NCBI GenBank assembly: GCA_017303455.1
Contig: JAFLBM010000006.1
Span: 171,989 to 235,988 of the forward strand
Length of the DNA: 64,000 nucleotides
Origin: Chitinophagales bacterium
GTDB lineage: Bacteria; Bacteroidota; Bacteroidia; Chitinophagales; Chitinophagaceae
Direction: 5' to 3'
The notes beneath the pieces are model-generated. The model did not search any database. It was not told where the DNA came from and saw only the letters and a program-made list of their open reading frames with translations. The position numbers and the translations under genes were made by a program. Shown one piece after another: positions 1-8,823 of the stretch. Within the stretch, counting starts at the first letter, position 1; every line of letters starts with the position of its first letter.

Positions 1-1682
1 AATTCATGGCGTACTTCAATAATACCCGGGATGAAGATTTACCTGCCGAATATCCCTTGCTGCGCCACTATGCCAAAGATGACAGCAGTAAGTTTTTACA
101 AGTAAAAGACTGGTTGCAAACCACTGCCAACTCAGCCACAGCCAATTGGTATATTTCATTTTTAAAAACATTGCAACCGGCTGTCAACTCACATCTTTGC
201 GATAATTATACAAAGGGGGTTTTATATCAAAATAACCATGCAAGCCTTGATATTGGAGGGTCTTGCCGCCTGCCTGCCATTACTACTACCGGTAAGGCAA
301 GTATGCTGCTGCGTTATTTAAACAATAAAGGGAACGCAACTTTATCTATTTATATTGATAGCTTAAAGGGGCAGCTACTGGCTAAAGTGCCATTGGTGGA
401 TACAAAATCAAAATGGAAAGTTGACATGATAAACCTGCCCCCCATTGCAGGTATACATGATTTATGGTTTCGCTTTGAAACAACAGTGGAAAAAGACAAA
501 CTTCCGTTATTGTTTGATTGGTTTGCTTTGGCTCCGGCTTTTCCCGGCAGGGCAGGTAAGCAATATACTGCTGCCAGAAATAATTTTATTGAGCTGGTAA
601 TGGCTGAGCCGGCAACGACTCCTGTAATGGTGGAGAATACTGACGAACAAAAAAGGGTCACTTATATTTTTGAACGGGGAAGTTGGTTAAGTAAAGGCGA
701 TGAAGTAAAACCGGATGTACCGCACATCATGAACCCCTTGCCGGTAAATGCGCCTGCAAACCGGCTTGGTCTTGCCCTGTGGCTAACAGATAAAAAAAAC
801 CCATTGACGGCAAGAACCATGGTAAACCGGCTATGGGAGCAATTATTTGGAACCGGTCTTGCAGAAACCCTGGAAGATTTGGGTACACAAGGTGTTCCGC
901 CAGTACATAAGGAACTGCTGGATTATTTGTCCTGGAAATTTATGCATCAGTATAACTGGAGTATCAAGAAATTATTGAAGGAAATAGTCATGTCTGCCAC
1001 ATACAGGCAATCGTCCGCAACAACCAATGAGTTAGTTCAGAAAGACCCCAGTAATATTTTATTGGCAAGAATGACCAGAATCAGATTAACAGGCGAACAA
1101 ATGCGGGATCAGGCATTGGCAGTAAGTCATTTATTAAGCAAGAAAATGTATGGGGAAAGTGTAATGCCTTATCAGCCTGAGAGAATATGGGCTTCTCCCT
1201 ACAACCCTTTCCAATGGAAATTAAGTAAAGGGGAGGATCAATACCGCAGGGCTGTATATACGTACTGGAAACGGACAGCACCCTATCCATCCATGATAAA
1301 TTTTGATGGCGGCTCAAGAGAAGTGTGTGTAGCCCGGCGTATAAGAACCAATACGCCATTGCAGGCGTTAAACAGTTTGAATGACTCAGCCTATTTGGTA
1401 CCGGCCAGGCAATTTGCTATCAATATGCGAAAGGCTGATCCATCTGTAAAAAAACAAATAGAAACCGGTTACCAGAAAATGTTTTACCAATCAATCGCTC
1501 CGGCTAAATTAAAAATACTGGTTGATTTGTATGAGCAGGCAATGGCGCAATACAAAAAAGACAAAACAGCGGCCAGTGCTATGATGGGGGATAAAAATAA
1601 GCCGGCATTGCCGGAAGATGCTGCGATGGCGGTGGTGGCAAACGCCATGATGAATTTAGATGAATGGGTAAATAAAAATTAG
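1..1682 (+). CDS. DUF1549/DUF1553 (PSD1-type) protein, 5'-truncated by window edge
   Basis: The frame is open to base 1, so the ATG at 6 is internal; the first ~30 residues (AYFNNT...DLP) match the end of a DUF1549 domain. Residues ~65-170 look like a jelly-roll carbohydrate-binding (CBM6-like) insert ending in GIHDLWFRF. DUF1553 follows from ~residue 235, with typical stretches such as ARTMVNRLWEQLFG, LTGEQMRDQAL and TPLQALNSLND. Full family members also carry a c-type cytochrome domain upstream, which would lie outside the window. These proteins abound in Planctomycetes and occur in Bacteroidota; their reaction is not firmly known, though a secreted, oxidative or polysaccharide-related role is suspected. 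The next gene starts 1 base after the stop, and DUF1501 is the usual partner. Confidence 0.85.
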   Translation, partial: FMAYFNNTRDEDLPAEYPLLRHYAKDDSSKFLQVKDWLQTTANSATANWYISFLKTLQPAVNSHLCDNYTKGVLYQNNHASLDIGGSCRLPAITTTGKASMLLRYLNNKGNATLSIYIDSLKGQLLAKVPLVDTKSKWKVDMINLPPIAGIHDLWFRFETTVEKDKLPLLFDWFALAPAFPGRAGKQYTAARNNFIELVMAEPATTPVMVENTDEQKRVTYIFERGSWLSKGDEVKPDVPHIMNPLPVNAPANRLGLALWLTDKKNPLTARTMVNRLWEQLFGTGLAETLEDLGTQGVPPVHKELLDYLSWKFMHQYNWSIKKLLKEIVMSATYRQSSATTNELVQKDPSNILLARMTRIRLTGEQMRDQALAVSHLLSKKMYGESVMPYQPERIWASPYNPFQWKLSKGEDQYRRAVYTYWKRTAPYPSMINFDGGSREVCVARRIRTNTPLQALNSLNDSAYLVPARQFAINMRKADPSVKKQIETGYQKMFYQSIAPAKLKILVDLYEQAMAQYKKDKTAASAMMGDKNKPALPEDAAMAVVANAMMNLDEWVNKN

Positions 1683-1683
1683 C

Positions 1684-3195
1684 ATGACACAACAAGAATT
1701 ACATAACTGGCGGTTGCAGCATGAAACACAGAATAAGTACCTGCACTATCATACCCGGCGCCACTTTATTAAACAAAGTGCGATGGGTCTTGGCGCATTG
1801 GCATTGGGCAGCATGCTTGGTTGCGGTACCAATAAAACAACAACCCCGGCAACAGATAATTTCTTCGACCCGGTAAATCCATTAGCGCCCCGGCCACCCA
1901 TGTTTCCCGGTAAGGCTAAATCGGTTATCTATATTCATATGGCCGGCGCTCCATCGCAATTAGAATTGTTCAGCTACAAACCGGAGCTGGCAAAATTAGA
2001 TGGACAAGATTGCCCGCCGTCTTTACTGGAAGGGAAAAAATTTGCATTTATCAGAGGCGTTCCTAAAATGCTGGGGCCGCAGGCAGCATTCCGGCAGCAT
2101 GGACAAAGCGGATTATGGTTATCTGACAACCTTCCACATTTATCAACGGTGGTTGATGATATAGCCCTGTTACAGGCCGTAACCACCGATCAGTTTAACC
2201 ATGCACCGGCGCAACTTTTAATGCATAGTGGTTCAGCAAGGCAGGGGCGGCCAAGCTTAGGCAGTTGGGTTACTTATGGATTAGGCACAGAAAATAAAAA
2301 TCTTCCCGGCTTTGTTGTTCTTACATCAGGCGGTAACAATCCCGATACAGGAAAAAGTGTTTGGGGCAGTGGCTTTCTTCCAAGCGTATACCAGGGTGTG
2401 CAATGCCGTGGTGAGGGTGATCCGGTATTGTTTATAAAAGATCCGGATGGAATGAGCCGTGATATTCGTAAAGCCTCGATTGACGCTATCAATAAAATAA
2501 ACGAAGAACAGTATAAAGAATACAACGACCCGGAAATTCTGTCCCGTATTGCTCAATATGAGATGGCATACAAAATGCAAATTTCTGTACCGGAGGTAAT
2601 GAATATTAATGATGAACCGGCCTATATACATGAAATGTATGGCACCCAACCCGGTGAAGCAAGATTTGCCAATAATGTTTTGCTGGCGAGAAAATTGGTA
2701 GAGAGGGGGGTGCGATTTGTACAACTGTTTGACTGGGGTTGGGATGCGCATGGCGATTCACCGGAAAATGCAGTAGATGTAGGATTGATTAATAAATGCC
2801 GGGCCGTGGATAAACCAATTACCGCATTACTGCTTGATTTAAAGCAAAGAGGATTGCTGGATGAAACGCTGGTAATATGGGGTTCGGAATTTGGCCGCAC
2901 GCCAATGATGGAAAACCGGGAAGGAAAAACAATGCCATTTAAAGGCCGTGACCATCATGGCGCTGCATTCAGTATGTGGATGGCAGGCGGTGGTATCAAA
3001 GGAGGCACTACGTATGGCGAAACAGATGAGATAGGATACAATATCACCAATGGGAAAACTGAGGCATTCGATATACAGGCAACCATATTACACCAATTAG
3101 GGTTTGACCATGAAAAATTCACCTATGAATCCCAGGGCCGGCCATTCCGGTTAACAGATGTGGGTGGGAAGGTGATACATGACATATTGAGTTAA
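1684..3195 (+). CDS. DUF1501 family protein, Tat-exported
   Basis: A 503-residue protein. The N-terminus has a twin-arginine motif (RRHFIKQSAMGLG, Arg25-Arg26) followed by a hydrophobic run and an LGC at Cys47, so it may be a Tat-exported lipoprotein. The body is DUF1501 (sulfatase/alkaline-phosphatase-like fold): IYIHMAGAPSQLELF near 79, FDWGWDAHGDSPEN near 350, IWGSEFGRTPMM near 398, and GRDHHGAAFSMWMAGGG near 424. It is the standard partner of DUF1553 proteins, with a 1-base gap to the upstream gene indicating co-transcription. Function is unproven; the His/Asp-rich motifs suggest metal binding. Length is normal for the family. Confidence 0.88.
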   Translation: MTQQELHNWRLQHETQNKYLHYHTRRHFIKQSAMGLGALALGSMLGCGTNKTTTPATDNFFDPVNPLAPRPPMFPGKAKSVIYIHMAGAPSQLELFSYKPELAKLDGQDCPPSLLEGKKFAFIRGVPKMLGPQAAFRQHGQSGLWLSDNLPHLSTVVDDIALLQAVTTDQFNHAPAQLLMHSGSARQGRPSLGSWVTYGLGTENKNLPGFVVLTSGGNNPDTGKSVWGSGFLPSVYQGVQCRGEGDPVLFIKDPDGMSRDIRKASIDAINKINEEQYKEYNDPEILSRIAQYEMAYKMQISVPEVMNINDEPAYIHEMYGTQPGEARFANNVLLARKLVERGVRFVQLFDWGWDAHGDSPENAVDVGLINKCRAVDKPITALLLDLKQRGLLDETLVIWGSEFGRTPMMENREGKTMPFKGRDHHGAAFSMWMAGGGIKGGTTYGETDEIGYNITNGKTEAFDIQATILHQLGFDHEKFTYESQGRPFRLTDVGGKVIHDILS

Positions 3196-3250
3196 AAGTC
3201 AAAATTAGAAATGAAAAATACCGGGGTTGCAGAAATCCATTTTGACTTTT
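3194..3250. repeat. Inverted repeat between DUF1501 and isomerase genes
   Basis: AAAAGTCAAAAT at 3194-3205 and its exact reverse complement at 3239-3250 form 12-bp arms separated by 33 bases. The left arm overlaps the stop codon of the DUF1501 gene. No T-tract follows directly, so this is not a classic terminator. It could be a weak processing or attenuation hairpin, or a chance A/T-rich repeat. Confidence 0.5.
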
Positions 3251-3277
3251 GATTTCTAACTTTTGAACGCAACAAAG

Positions 3278-4210
3278 ATGAATCCAAACAGAAGAGATTT
3301 TATCAAACTAACTGGCCTCGCTGCTTCCGCCACCTTACTGTCTTCATTAGAAAGCATAGGCAGCACCCCCATGCCTGCAATAAAAACGAATGAAAACTAT
3401 AAACTAAAAGTACTTGCAACGAACTGGGGCTTTGAAGGAACCATGGATGCATTTTGTGCCAAGGCCAAAAAAGAAGGCTACGATGGTATAGAAAACTGGT
3501 GGCCGGATGATATAAAGGAACAGGATGAAATGTTTGTTGCATTAAAAAAGCATAATCTTGAAGTTGGTTTTCTATATGGTGCCTGGCAGGCTAATCCGGC
3601 AGAACACCTGGCGCATTTTAAAAAAGTGATGGATGTAATAGCGAAGCAAAAAGCACAGCAGCCGCTTTATATCAATTTACATTCCGGAAGAGATTATTTT
3701 AGTTTTGATGACAACAAAAAATTTATTGAATACACCAATGCCCTGGCCAAAGATACCGGCATATTGATTTGTCATGAAACACACCGGGGCCGGATGTTAT
3801 ATGCAGCCCACGTCACCAAAGACTTTATACATCAATACCCGGAACTAAAACTTACGCTGGATATTTCGCATTGGTGTAATGTGCATGAGAGTTTATTAGA
3901 CGATCAACCGGAAACCGTTGAGCTGGCATTACAACGAACAGAACATATCCATGCAAGAATTGGCTATGCCGAAGGCCCTCAGGTAAATGATCCCCGGGCT
4001 CCGGAATGGGATGGAACCGTAAAACAACATTTTGCCTGGTGGGATAAAGTAGTGAAACGGAAAAAGAAAAATGGAGAGACGATGACATTCCTCACAGAGT
4101 TTGGTCCGCCATTGTACATGCCAACGCTGCCGTATACATTGCAGCCTGTCAGCGACCAATGGGCTATAAATGTGCATATGCTGCAATTGTTGAGGAAAAG
4201 ATATAGTTAA
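3278..4210 (+). CDS. Sugar phosphate isomerase/epimerase-fold (xylose isomerase-like TIM barrel) protein, Tat signal
   Basis: I prefer the ATG at 3278 over an in-frame TTG at 3263 because it places a Tat motif (NRRDFIKLTG, Arg5-Arg6) at the N-terminus, giving 310 residues. The mature part has AP-endonuclease-2/xylose-isomerase features: YDGIENWW, LYINLHSGRDYF, ICHETHRGR, LTLDISHW and HIHARIGYAEGPQ, with His/Glu/Asp positions typical of metal ligands at the barrel's C-terminal face. Secreted members of this superfamily in Bacteroidota and Planctomycetes include enzymes that act on 3-keto-glycosides, but the substrate here is unknown. It sits in the same orientation as the DUF1501 gene, after an 82-base gap holding an inverted repeat. 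Confidence 0.82.
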   Translation: MNPNRRDFIKLTGLAASATLLSSLESIGSTPMPAIKTNENYKLKVLATNWGFEGTMDAFCAKAKKEGYDGIENWWPDDIKEQDEMFVALKKHNLEVGFLYGAWQANPAEHLAHFKKVMDVIAKQKAQQPLYINLHSGRDYFSFDDNKKFIEYTNALAKDTGILICHETHRGRMLYAAHVTKDFIHQYPELKLTLDISHWCNVHESLLDDQPETVELALQRTEHIHARIGYAEGPQVNDPRAPEWDGTVKQHFAWWDKVVKRKKKNGETMTFLTEFGPPLYMPTLPYTLQPVSDQWAINVHMLQLLRKRYS

Positions 4211-4234
4211 TATCATACAGAAATTAAAAATGTA

Positions 4235-5635
4235 GTGATAGTTCTAAGTATTGTTGATTTCATTGGCCGGTTTCACCCGGTTCTGGTGCATTTGCCTATC
4301 GGCATTTTGCTGGTAGCGGTGTTATTTTATTTTTTATCCGGGCAGGAGAAATATAAATCAGTAGCACCGGCAATCAGTATCGCACTGTTTATTGGTATGT
4401 GCAGTGCGATAGCTTCTTCTATCAGCGGTTTCTTATTATCTGAAACTGCAGCGTATGAAGAACCACTACTATCAAGACATCAATGGTTCGGAATTGCCAC
4501 TACAGTTGTGGCGGTAGCCGCCTGGGTTTTGTATAGCAAACAATTCAGGCAATTTAAAGGGGTGATGCTTTTACTTTCTTTATTAATAATTGTCACGGGA
4601 CATTTCGGGGGCTCTCTTACACACGGGGATGATTATTTATTCGCATCCGGCGATATAAACGAGAAACCGGCGATACCACAGAAATTAATTCCTGATGTGC
4701 AACAGGCAGTTGTTTATACAGATATTATAAAACCACTGTTGCAGGCAAAATGCTACAGTTGCCATGGAACAGCAAAACAAAAAGGGAAACTAAGATTGGA
4801 CGAACCGGATTATATTTTGCGGGGGGGTAAAAATGGAAAAATATTTATCGCTGGCAATACCGGCGAAAGTGAATTACTGCAACGCATTGTTTTGCCGCAT
4901 GATAATAAAGAACACATGCCGCCTAAAGAAAAACCGCAATTAACAAAAAATGAAATAGCCTTATTGCACTGGTGGATCAATACAGGAGCGAGTTTTACAG
5001 AGAAGGTAACAGCTTTGCCACAGCCGGCAAATATAAAATCCGTATTGGCAGCTCTGCAAAGTGGAAAGAAAAATGAAGAAGTGGCCATGTCCTATATTCC
5101 GGAAGCCGAAGCAGAAAAAGCAGATGAGACAGCAATTAAAAAATTAAGGGAAAGAGGAGTAGCTATTACATCAGTAGCACAATCCAGCAATTATTTAGCT
5201 GCCAGTTTTATAGCTGTAGACTCAATAACAATTAAAGATGTGGAATTATTAATACCGCTCAGCAGGCAATTGATATGGCTGAAGCTCGGTAATTCCAATT
5301 GCACCGATGCTGCTATGGACCTGGTTGGTAAACTAACCGGGCTTACCCGTTTGTCGTTAGAAAATACCGCTATCACTGACAGTGCTTTTAAACAACTAAA
5401 AAAACTTAGCCGTTTACAATATTTAAATGTAGCAGGTAATACAATTTCGGCTGCAGGATTGGAACAACTAAAGGACATAAAGCCACTTAAAAATTTATAT
5501 GTCTATAAAACCGGTGTTTCTGCTGACGGCTTTGCCAGCCTAAAAAAAATATTTCCTCAGGTGCTGATAGATACAGGCGGATATAAAGTACCAGTATTGA
5601 GCAGCGATACCACATTGGTAACATCGCCAAAATAG
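4235..5635 (+). CDS. DUF2231 membrane protein with planctomycete-type cytochrome c domain and LRR tail
   Basis: GTG start and 466 residues. The first ~130 residues hold four membrane segments with the DUF2231 signature FHPVLVHLPIGILL. A c-type haem motif CYSCH (Cys173, Cys176, His177) follows, within a PSCyt1-like domain that continues through GKLRLDEPDYILRGGKNG, HMPPKEKPQLT and LLHWWINTGASF. From ~residue 325 there are about four leucine-rich repeats (LTRLSLENTAITDSAF, LQYLNVAGNTIS). The architecture suggests a membrane-anchored, periplasm-facing haem protein that could take electrons from the DUF1553/DUF1501 products. It lies 24 bases after the isomerase gene in the same direction. Alternative starts downstream are possible. 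The electron-transfer role is inferred from the haem motif. Confidence 0.82.
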   Translation: MIVLSIVDFIGRFHPVLVHLPIGILLVAVLFYFLSGQEKYKSVAPAISIALFIGMCSAIASSISGFLLSETAAYEEPLLSRHQWFGIATTVVAVAAWVLYSKQFRQFKGVMLLLSLLIIVTGHFGGSLTHGDDYLFASGDINEKPAIPQKLIPDVQQAVVYTDIIKPLLQAKCYSCHGTAKQKGKLRLDEPDYILRGGKNGKIFIAGNTGESELLQRIVLPHDNKEHMPPKEKPQLTKNEIALLHWWINTGASFTEKVTALPQPANIKSVLAALQSGKKNEEVAMSYIPEAEAEKADETAIKKLRERGVAITSVAQSSNYLAASFIAVDSITIKDVELLIPLSRQLIWLKLGNSNCTDAAMDLVGKLTGLTRLSLENTAITDSAFKQLKKLSRLQYLNVAGNTISAAGLEQLKDIKPLKNLYVYKTGVSADGFASLKKIFPQVLIDTGGYKVPVLSSDTTLVTSPK

Positions 5636-5646
5636 CAATAGCCTGC

Positions 5647-5695
5647 CGGTTTTTAAACCGCCGGTTGGTATTTTAATACCCAAATATTTGGTACC
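5647..5695. repeat. Cluster of short palindromes downstream of the DUF2231 gene
   Basis: Three short inverted repeats follow each other within 50 bases after the stop at 5635: CGGTTT-TT-AAACCG (5647-5660), GGTATT-TT-AATACC (5667-5680) and the perfect palindrome CCAAATATTTGG (5680-5691), ending in GGTACC (5690-5695). No run of T follows, so terminator function is uncertain; a protein-binding or decay-control site is possible. The rest of the 276-base gap (5636-5911) shows no convincing gene. Confidence 0.45.
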
Positions 5696-5911
5696 TGGAA
5701 GAATATCTGGGTAGAAAAGTATCATTTTGGAAGAGCAGAGTAGTAGTTCTTCCATGTCGGTAATTCTATATTTGGTTATTACTAATGATTGCCCCTGCAG
5801 TTGCCATGTTCCGATTAAGTAGAAAAAAAATAGCATATCCTGTTGCTGTACCGGCAGATATACCTATCGTTTTTCCTCAACTTTCTTTCACAACATTTGA
5901 AATAATATACC

Positions 5912-7345
5912 ATGTTTAAAAAAGGACTTTTTGTTTTTCTGGCTTTGGTTGTTTGTGGTTTTTTCAGCAGTGCACAAAAACCAAATTTCAAATCGGGTTA
6001 TCCTAATAATGTAAACCCGATTGGTATCGTGAAAAATATTGATGATACCACTTTGCTGGAGATTGTGCAACGTCAAACTTTCCGTTTCTTCTGGCATGGC
6101 GCACATCCGGTAAGTGGATTGGCGTTGGAAAGGAGTAATACCGTTTTGGCAGAACATTACTGGGATTATATCAACGAGGCATGGGATGAGCCCAATTTTT
6201 CTACAACAAAATTTGGCCCTGATGCCGGAGCAATTGGTGGCACCGGTTTTGGTATCATGAGTATCATCGTAGCAGTAGAAAGGGGATGGATAGGGAGAGA
6301 TACTGCTGTTCGCCGTTTAATTCAGATTGCCGATTTTTTAATTAACGCAGACTGTTATCATGGTATCTATCCCCATTTTATGAATGGCAGAACGGGTAAG
6401 ACAATCAGGTTCGATCGCCTGGATGATGGTGCAGATATTGTTGAAACCAGTTATTTGCTGATGGGTTTTTTATGTGCCAGAGAATATTTTACCGGAAACA
6501 CTCCAAGAGAAGTTTACCTGCGGAAAAGAATCAACCAAATGTGGGGTGCTGCCAACTGGAAATGGCATACCAACAATGAAAAGAAACTATACTGGCACTG
6601 GAGTCCCACCAATGGTTTTGATATGAACTTTCCGGTATGGGGATACAATGAGTGTTTGATTACTTACATCATGGCGGCTTCTGCACCCAATCCCGCCAAG
6701 GCTATTCCTAAAGAAGCATATGATGGCACCTGGGCAGGAAGTTTTGGTTTTAAAAATGGTAAAGAATATTATGGTTATGTATTGCCGCTTGGTAATTATG
6801 ATAAAGACAAGGGCGGTCCTTTATTCTTTGAGCAATACACTTTCCAGGGAATTGACCCGAACGGCTTAACAGATTCGCTCGGTAATGACTATTTTTTACA
6901 GGGCAAAAACCATACACTTATTAATCGGGCTTATTGCATGGAAAACCCCAAGGGCTTTAAAGGATACAGTGATAAAGTGTGGGGTCTCACAGCCGGTGAT
7001 AGTTACAAAGGCTATGTGGCACACAGTCCAGAGAACGACAGAGGTGTTATACAGCCGACTGCAGCTATTTCATCTATGCCGTACACCCCAAAGGAAAGCA
7101 TGGAGGCGCTGCGGCATTTTTATTATAGCCTGGGTGATAAAATATGGAGTAAGTATGGGTTTGTAGATGGTTTCAGCATTCATCATAACTGGTATGCAAA
7201 AAGTCATCTAGCAATAGACCAGGGCCCCATCATCACCATGATTGAAAATTACAGAACAGGATTATTATGGAAACTGTTTATGAAAATACCTGATGTGCAG
7301 AATGGACTAAAACGGTTAGGCTTTTCGAGTCCGCATTTTAAATAA
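5912..7345 (+). CDS. Secreted glycoside hydrolase, GH144-type (glucoamylase-like PF10091 fold), putative endo-beta-1,2-glucanase
   Basis: A 477-residue protein with a Sec signal peptide (MFKKGLFVFLALVVCGFFSSAQ). The rest matches the glycoamylase-like (alpha/alpha)6 family that includes GH144 endo-beta-1,2-glucanases known from Chitinophaga. Conserved stretches include GGTGFGIMSIIVAVERGWI (110-127), RFDRLDDGADIVETSYLLMG with acidic residues D171, D172, D175 and E178, YWHWSPTNGFDMNFPVWGYNECL with E247, WGLTAGDSYKGY, QPTAAISSMPYTP, and the C-terminal AIDQGPIITMIENYRTGLLWKLFM. The last signature is repeated almost unchanged in the paralogue at 38886-40244. GH144 converts linear or cyclic beta-1,2-glucan to sophorooligosaccharides; other specificities exist within PF10091, so the substrate is inferred. 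The next gene follows closely. Confidence 0.85.
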   Translation: MFKKGLFVFLALVVCGFFSSAQKPNFKSGYPNNVNPIGIVKNIDDTTLLEIVQRQTFRFFWHGAHPVSGLALERSNTVLAEHYWDYINEAWDEPNFSTTKFGPDAGAIGGTGFGIMSIIVAVERGWIGRDTAVRRLIQIADFLINADCYHGIYPHFMNGRTGKTIRFDRLDDGADIVETSYLLMGFLCAREYFTGNTPREVYLRKRINQMWGAANWKWHTNNEKKLYWHWSPTNGFDMNFPVWGYNECLITYIMAASAPNPAKAIPKEAYDGTWAGSFGFKNGKEYYGYVLPLGNYDKDKGGPLFFEQYTFQGIDPNGLTDSLGNDYFLQGKNHTLINRAYCMENPKGFKGYSDKVWGLTAGDSYKGYVAHSPENDRGVIQPTAAISSMPYTPKESMEALRHFYYSLGDKIWSKYGFVDGFSIHHNWYAKSHLAIDQGPIITMIENYRTGLLWKLFMKIPDVQNGLKRLGFSSPHFK

Positions 7346-7499
7346 TACAATGAAGGGCTATCATCGTTCATATTATTACTCATCTGTAGTTCCGGCTTTT
7401 CGCTTCAAGTCGGGCACAAAGGCGCTGCACAAAACAGTCAGCTGGCTTTCCGCTTTACCCTGCCTGCCGGAAGGTAAGGTCCGGTATCACGTCATCAGC

Positions 7500-8759
7500 A
7501 TGTCGCTGGTCATCATCTTAACCTGTTCGCATTTTTTTACTCAGGCACAAAGTTCATCGGATACCAGTTTCATCCGTAATAAAATAAAGGGCCTTATCAC
7601 AGGTACTTTACTCGGAGATGCTCTCGGTGGCCCCATAGAATTTCAGGGCCATGCAGAAATACAAGCATCGCCTGATCCGCCAAAACTATGGACAGATACC
7701 AATAACATAATTAATGATGCTGAACTTAAAGCGGCAAGGGAAAGGCTTTACTTCAGAGAGTATAAATATATACTTCCACGGGTGCAGCCTTACGGTTGCT
7801 GGACTGAAAATGCCCCGCCGGGAACAGTAACTGATGATAGCCGTCATAAAATAATACTGATGTATTGCCTGCGAAATGCATTGAAAAAAAAACAATGGCC
7901 CGTTAGCGAAAAAACATTGGCACAGGCATATTTGGATTGGTCAAAATCTAAACTCATCAAAACACATCCGGGTTATGATACACTATGTCCGCAATGGTTG
8001 GGGGAATCTTACAAATCTATTAATTGGATAATGGGAAACAGAAAAATTGGCGAAGCATATCCTGTAGAAAGAATGTGGAATGCATTACCAACATGCTATG
8101 GGCAAATGGCATTAACCCCAATAGCTGCCGTATACCCCGGCGAGCCTGAGAAAGCTTATTTAGCTGCTTACAATACTGCATGGTTTGATATTGGTTTTGC
8201 AAAAGATATGGTGGCTGCATCAGTAGCGGGCATATCAGTTGCATTAACACTCGACCCTGATAAAATGACACATGAGCAATTGTGGGAAAAAGTTTTTGAA
8301 GCAATGAAAAAAACGGATCCTTATGATTATTTAAAAGTACCCTGGTGCGAAAGACAGGTCCAACGCTGGCTCAGCCTTTCTGATTTATATGTGCAACAAG
8401 CGAATGGCTCGCCGGCAAAATTATTTGCATTGTTGGATAAAGAATTTATGTACACTACTAAATGGGAAGCACAGGTGCCTTTTTTGGTTGTGTTTTCCAT
8501 TTTAAAAATTTGCAAGTACGATCCGCTGGCTGCTATGCAGCTTAGTATTGAGTGGGGTAATGATCATGATACATATCCGCAATTTCTAGGTGCATTTGTT
8601 GGTGCTATGTATGGCCCGGGTATTTTTAAAAATGATATGAGAGAAACTGTTACAAAAAGATTGCAATTGGATTATGACGAAAGTGTGGACGAATGGGTGA
8701 ATACATTGATGAAGATTAAAAATCTTGGAGAAAAAAAAGAGCTGTTTCAAAGCAGGTGA
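7500..8759 (+). CDS. ADP-ribosylglycohydrolase (DraG/ARH) family protein, secreted
   Basis: The frame is open from an ATG at 7350, but I choose the ATG at 7500. It gives a clean signal peptide (MSLVIILTCSHFFTQAQ), while the 150 bases before it contain a repeat-like GC-rich stretch and unusual codons. The mature part begins with the family's KIKGLITGTLLGDALGGPIEF. It keeps the metal-site motifs TDDSRHKII and GNDHDTYPQFLGAFVGAMYG that bind two Mg ions in DraG/ARH enzymes. The family hydrolyses N- or O-glycosidic ADP-ribose bonds, and an exported version beside a glucanase suggests a different glycoside or nucleoside substrate. The gap to the GH144 stop is about 150 bases with the chosen start. 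Confidence 0.82.
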   Translation: MSLVIILTCSHFFTQAQSSSDTSFIRNKIKGLITGTLLGDALGGPIEFQGHAEIQASPDPPKLWTDTNNIINDAELKAARERLYFREYKYILPRVQPYGCWTENAPPGTVTDDSRHKIILMYCLRNALKKKQWPVSEKTLAQAYLDWSKSKLIKTHPGYDTLCPQWLGESYKSINWIMGNRKIGEAYPVERMWNALPTCYGQMALTPIAAVYPGEPEKAYLAAYNTAWFDIGFAKDMVAASVAGISVALTLDPDKMTHEQLWEKVFEAMKKTDPYDYLKVPWCERQVQRWLSLSDLYVQQANGSPAKLFALLDKEFMYTTKWEAQVPFLVVFSILKICKYDPLAAMQLSIEWGNDHDTYPQFLGAFVGAMYGPGIFKNDMRETVTKRLQLDYDESVDEWVNTLMKIKNLGEKKELFQSR

Positions 8760-8823
8760 TAAAAATAAAATCCCTGATGCTTTCTTTACTTAATTCAGAA
8801 TGTCTAACTAAAAACGATTTATT

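Noticed and set aside
2326..2751. Antisense 141-residue open frame inside the DUF1501 gene
   Set aside because: No motif or start signal, fully overlapped by a well-conserved gene in the other direction.
5754..5822. Short Cys-containing open frame of 22 codons in the gap before the first GH144 gene
   Set aside because: Too short, with no ribosome-binding site, lipobox or recognisable motif.
7350..7499. 150-base N-terminal extension of the ADP-ribosylglycohydrolase-family gene
   Set aside because: It has repeat-like GC-rich sequence and unusual codons, and would bury a good signal peptide that starts at 7500.
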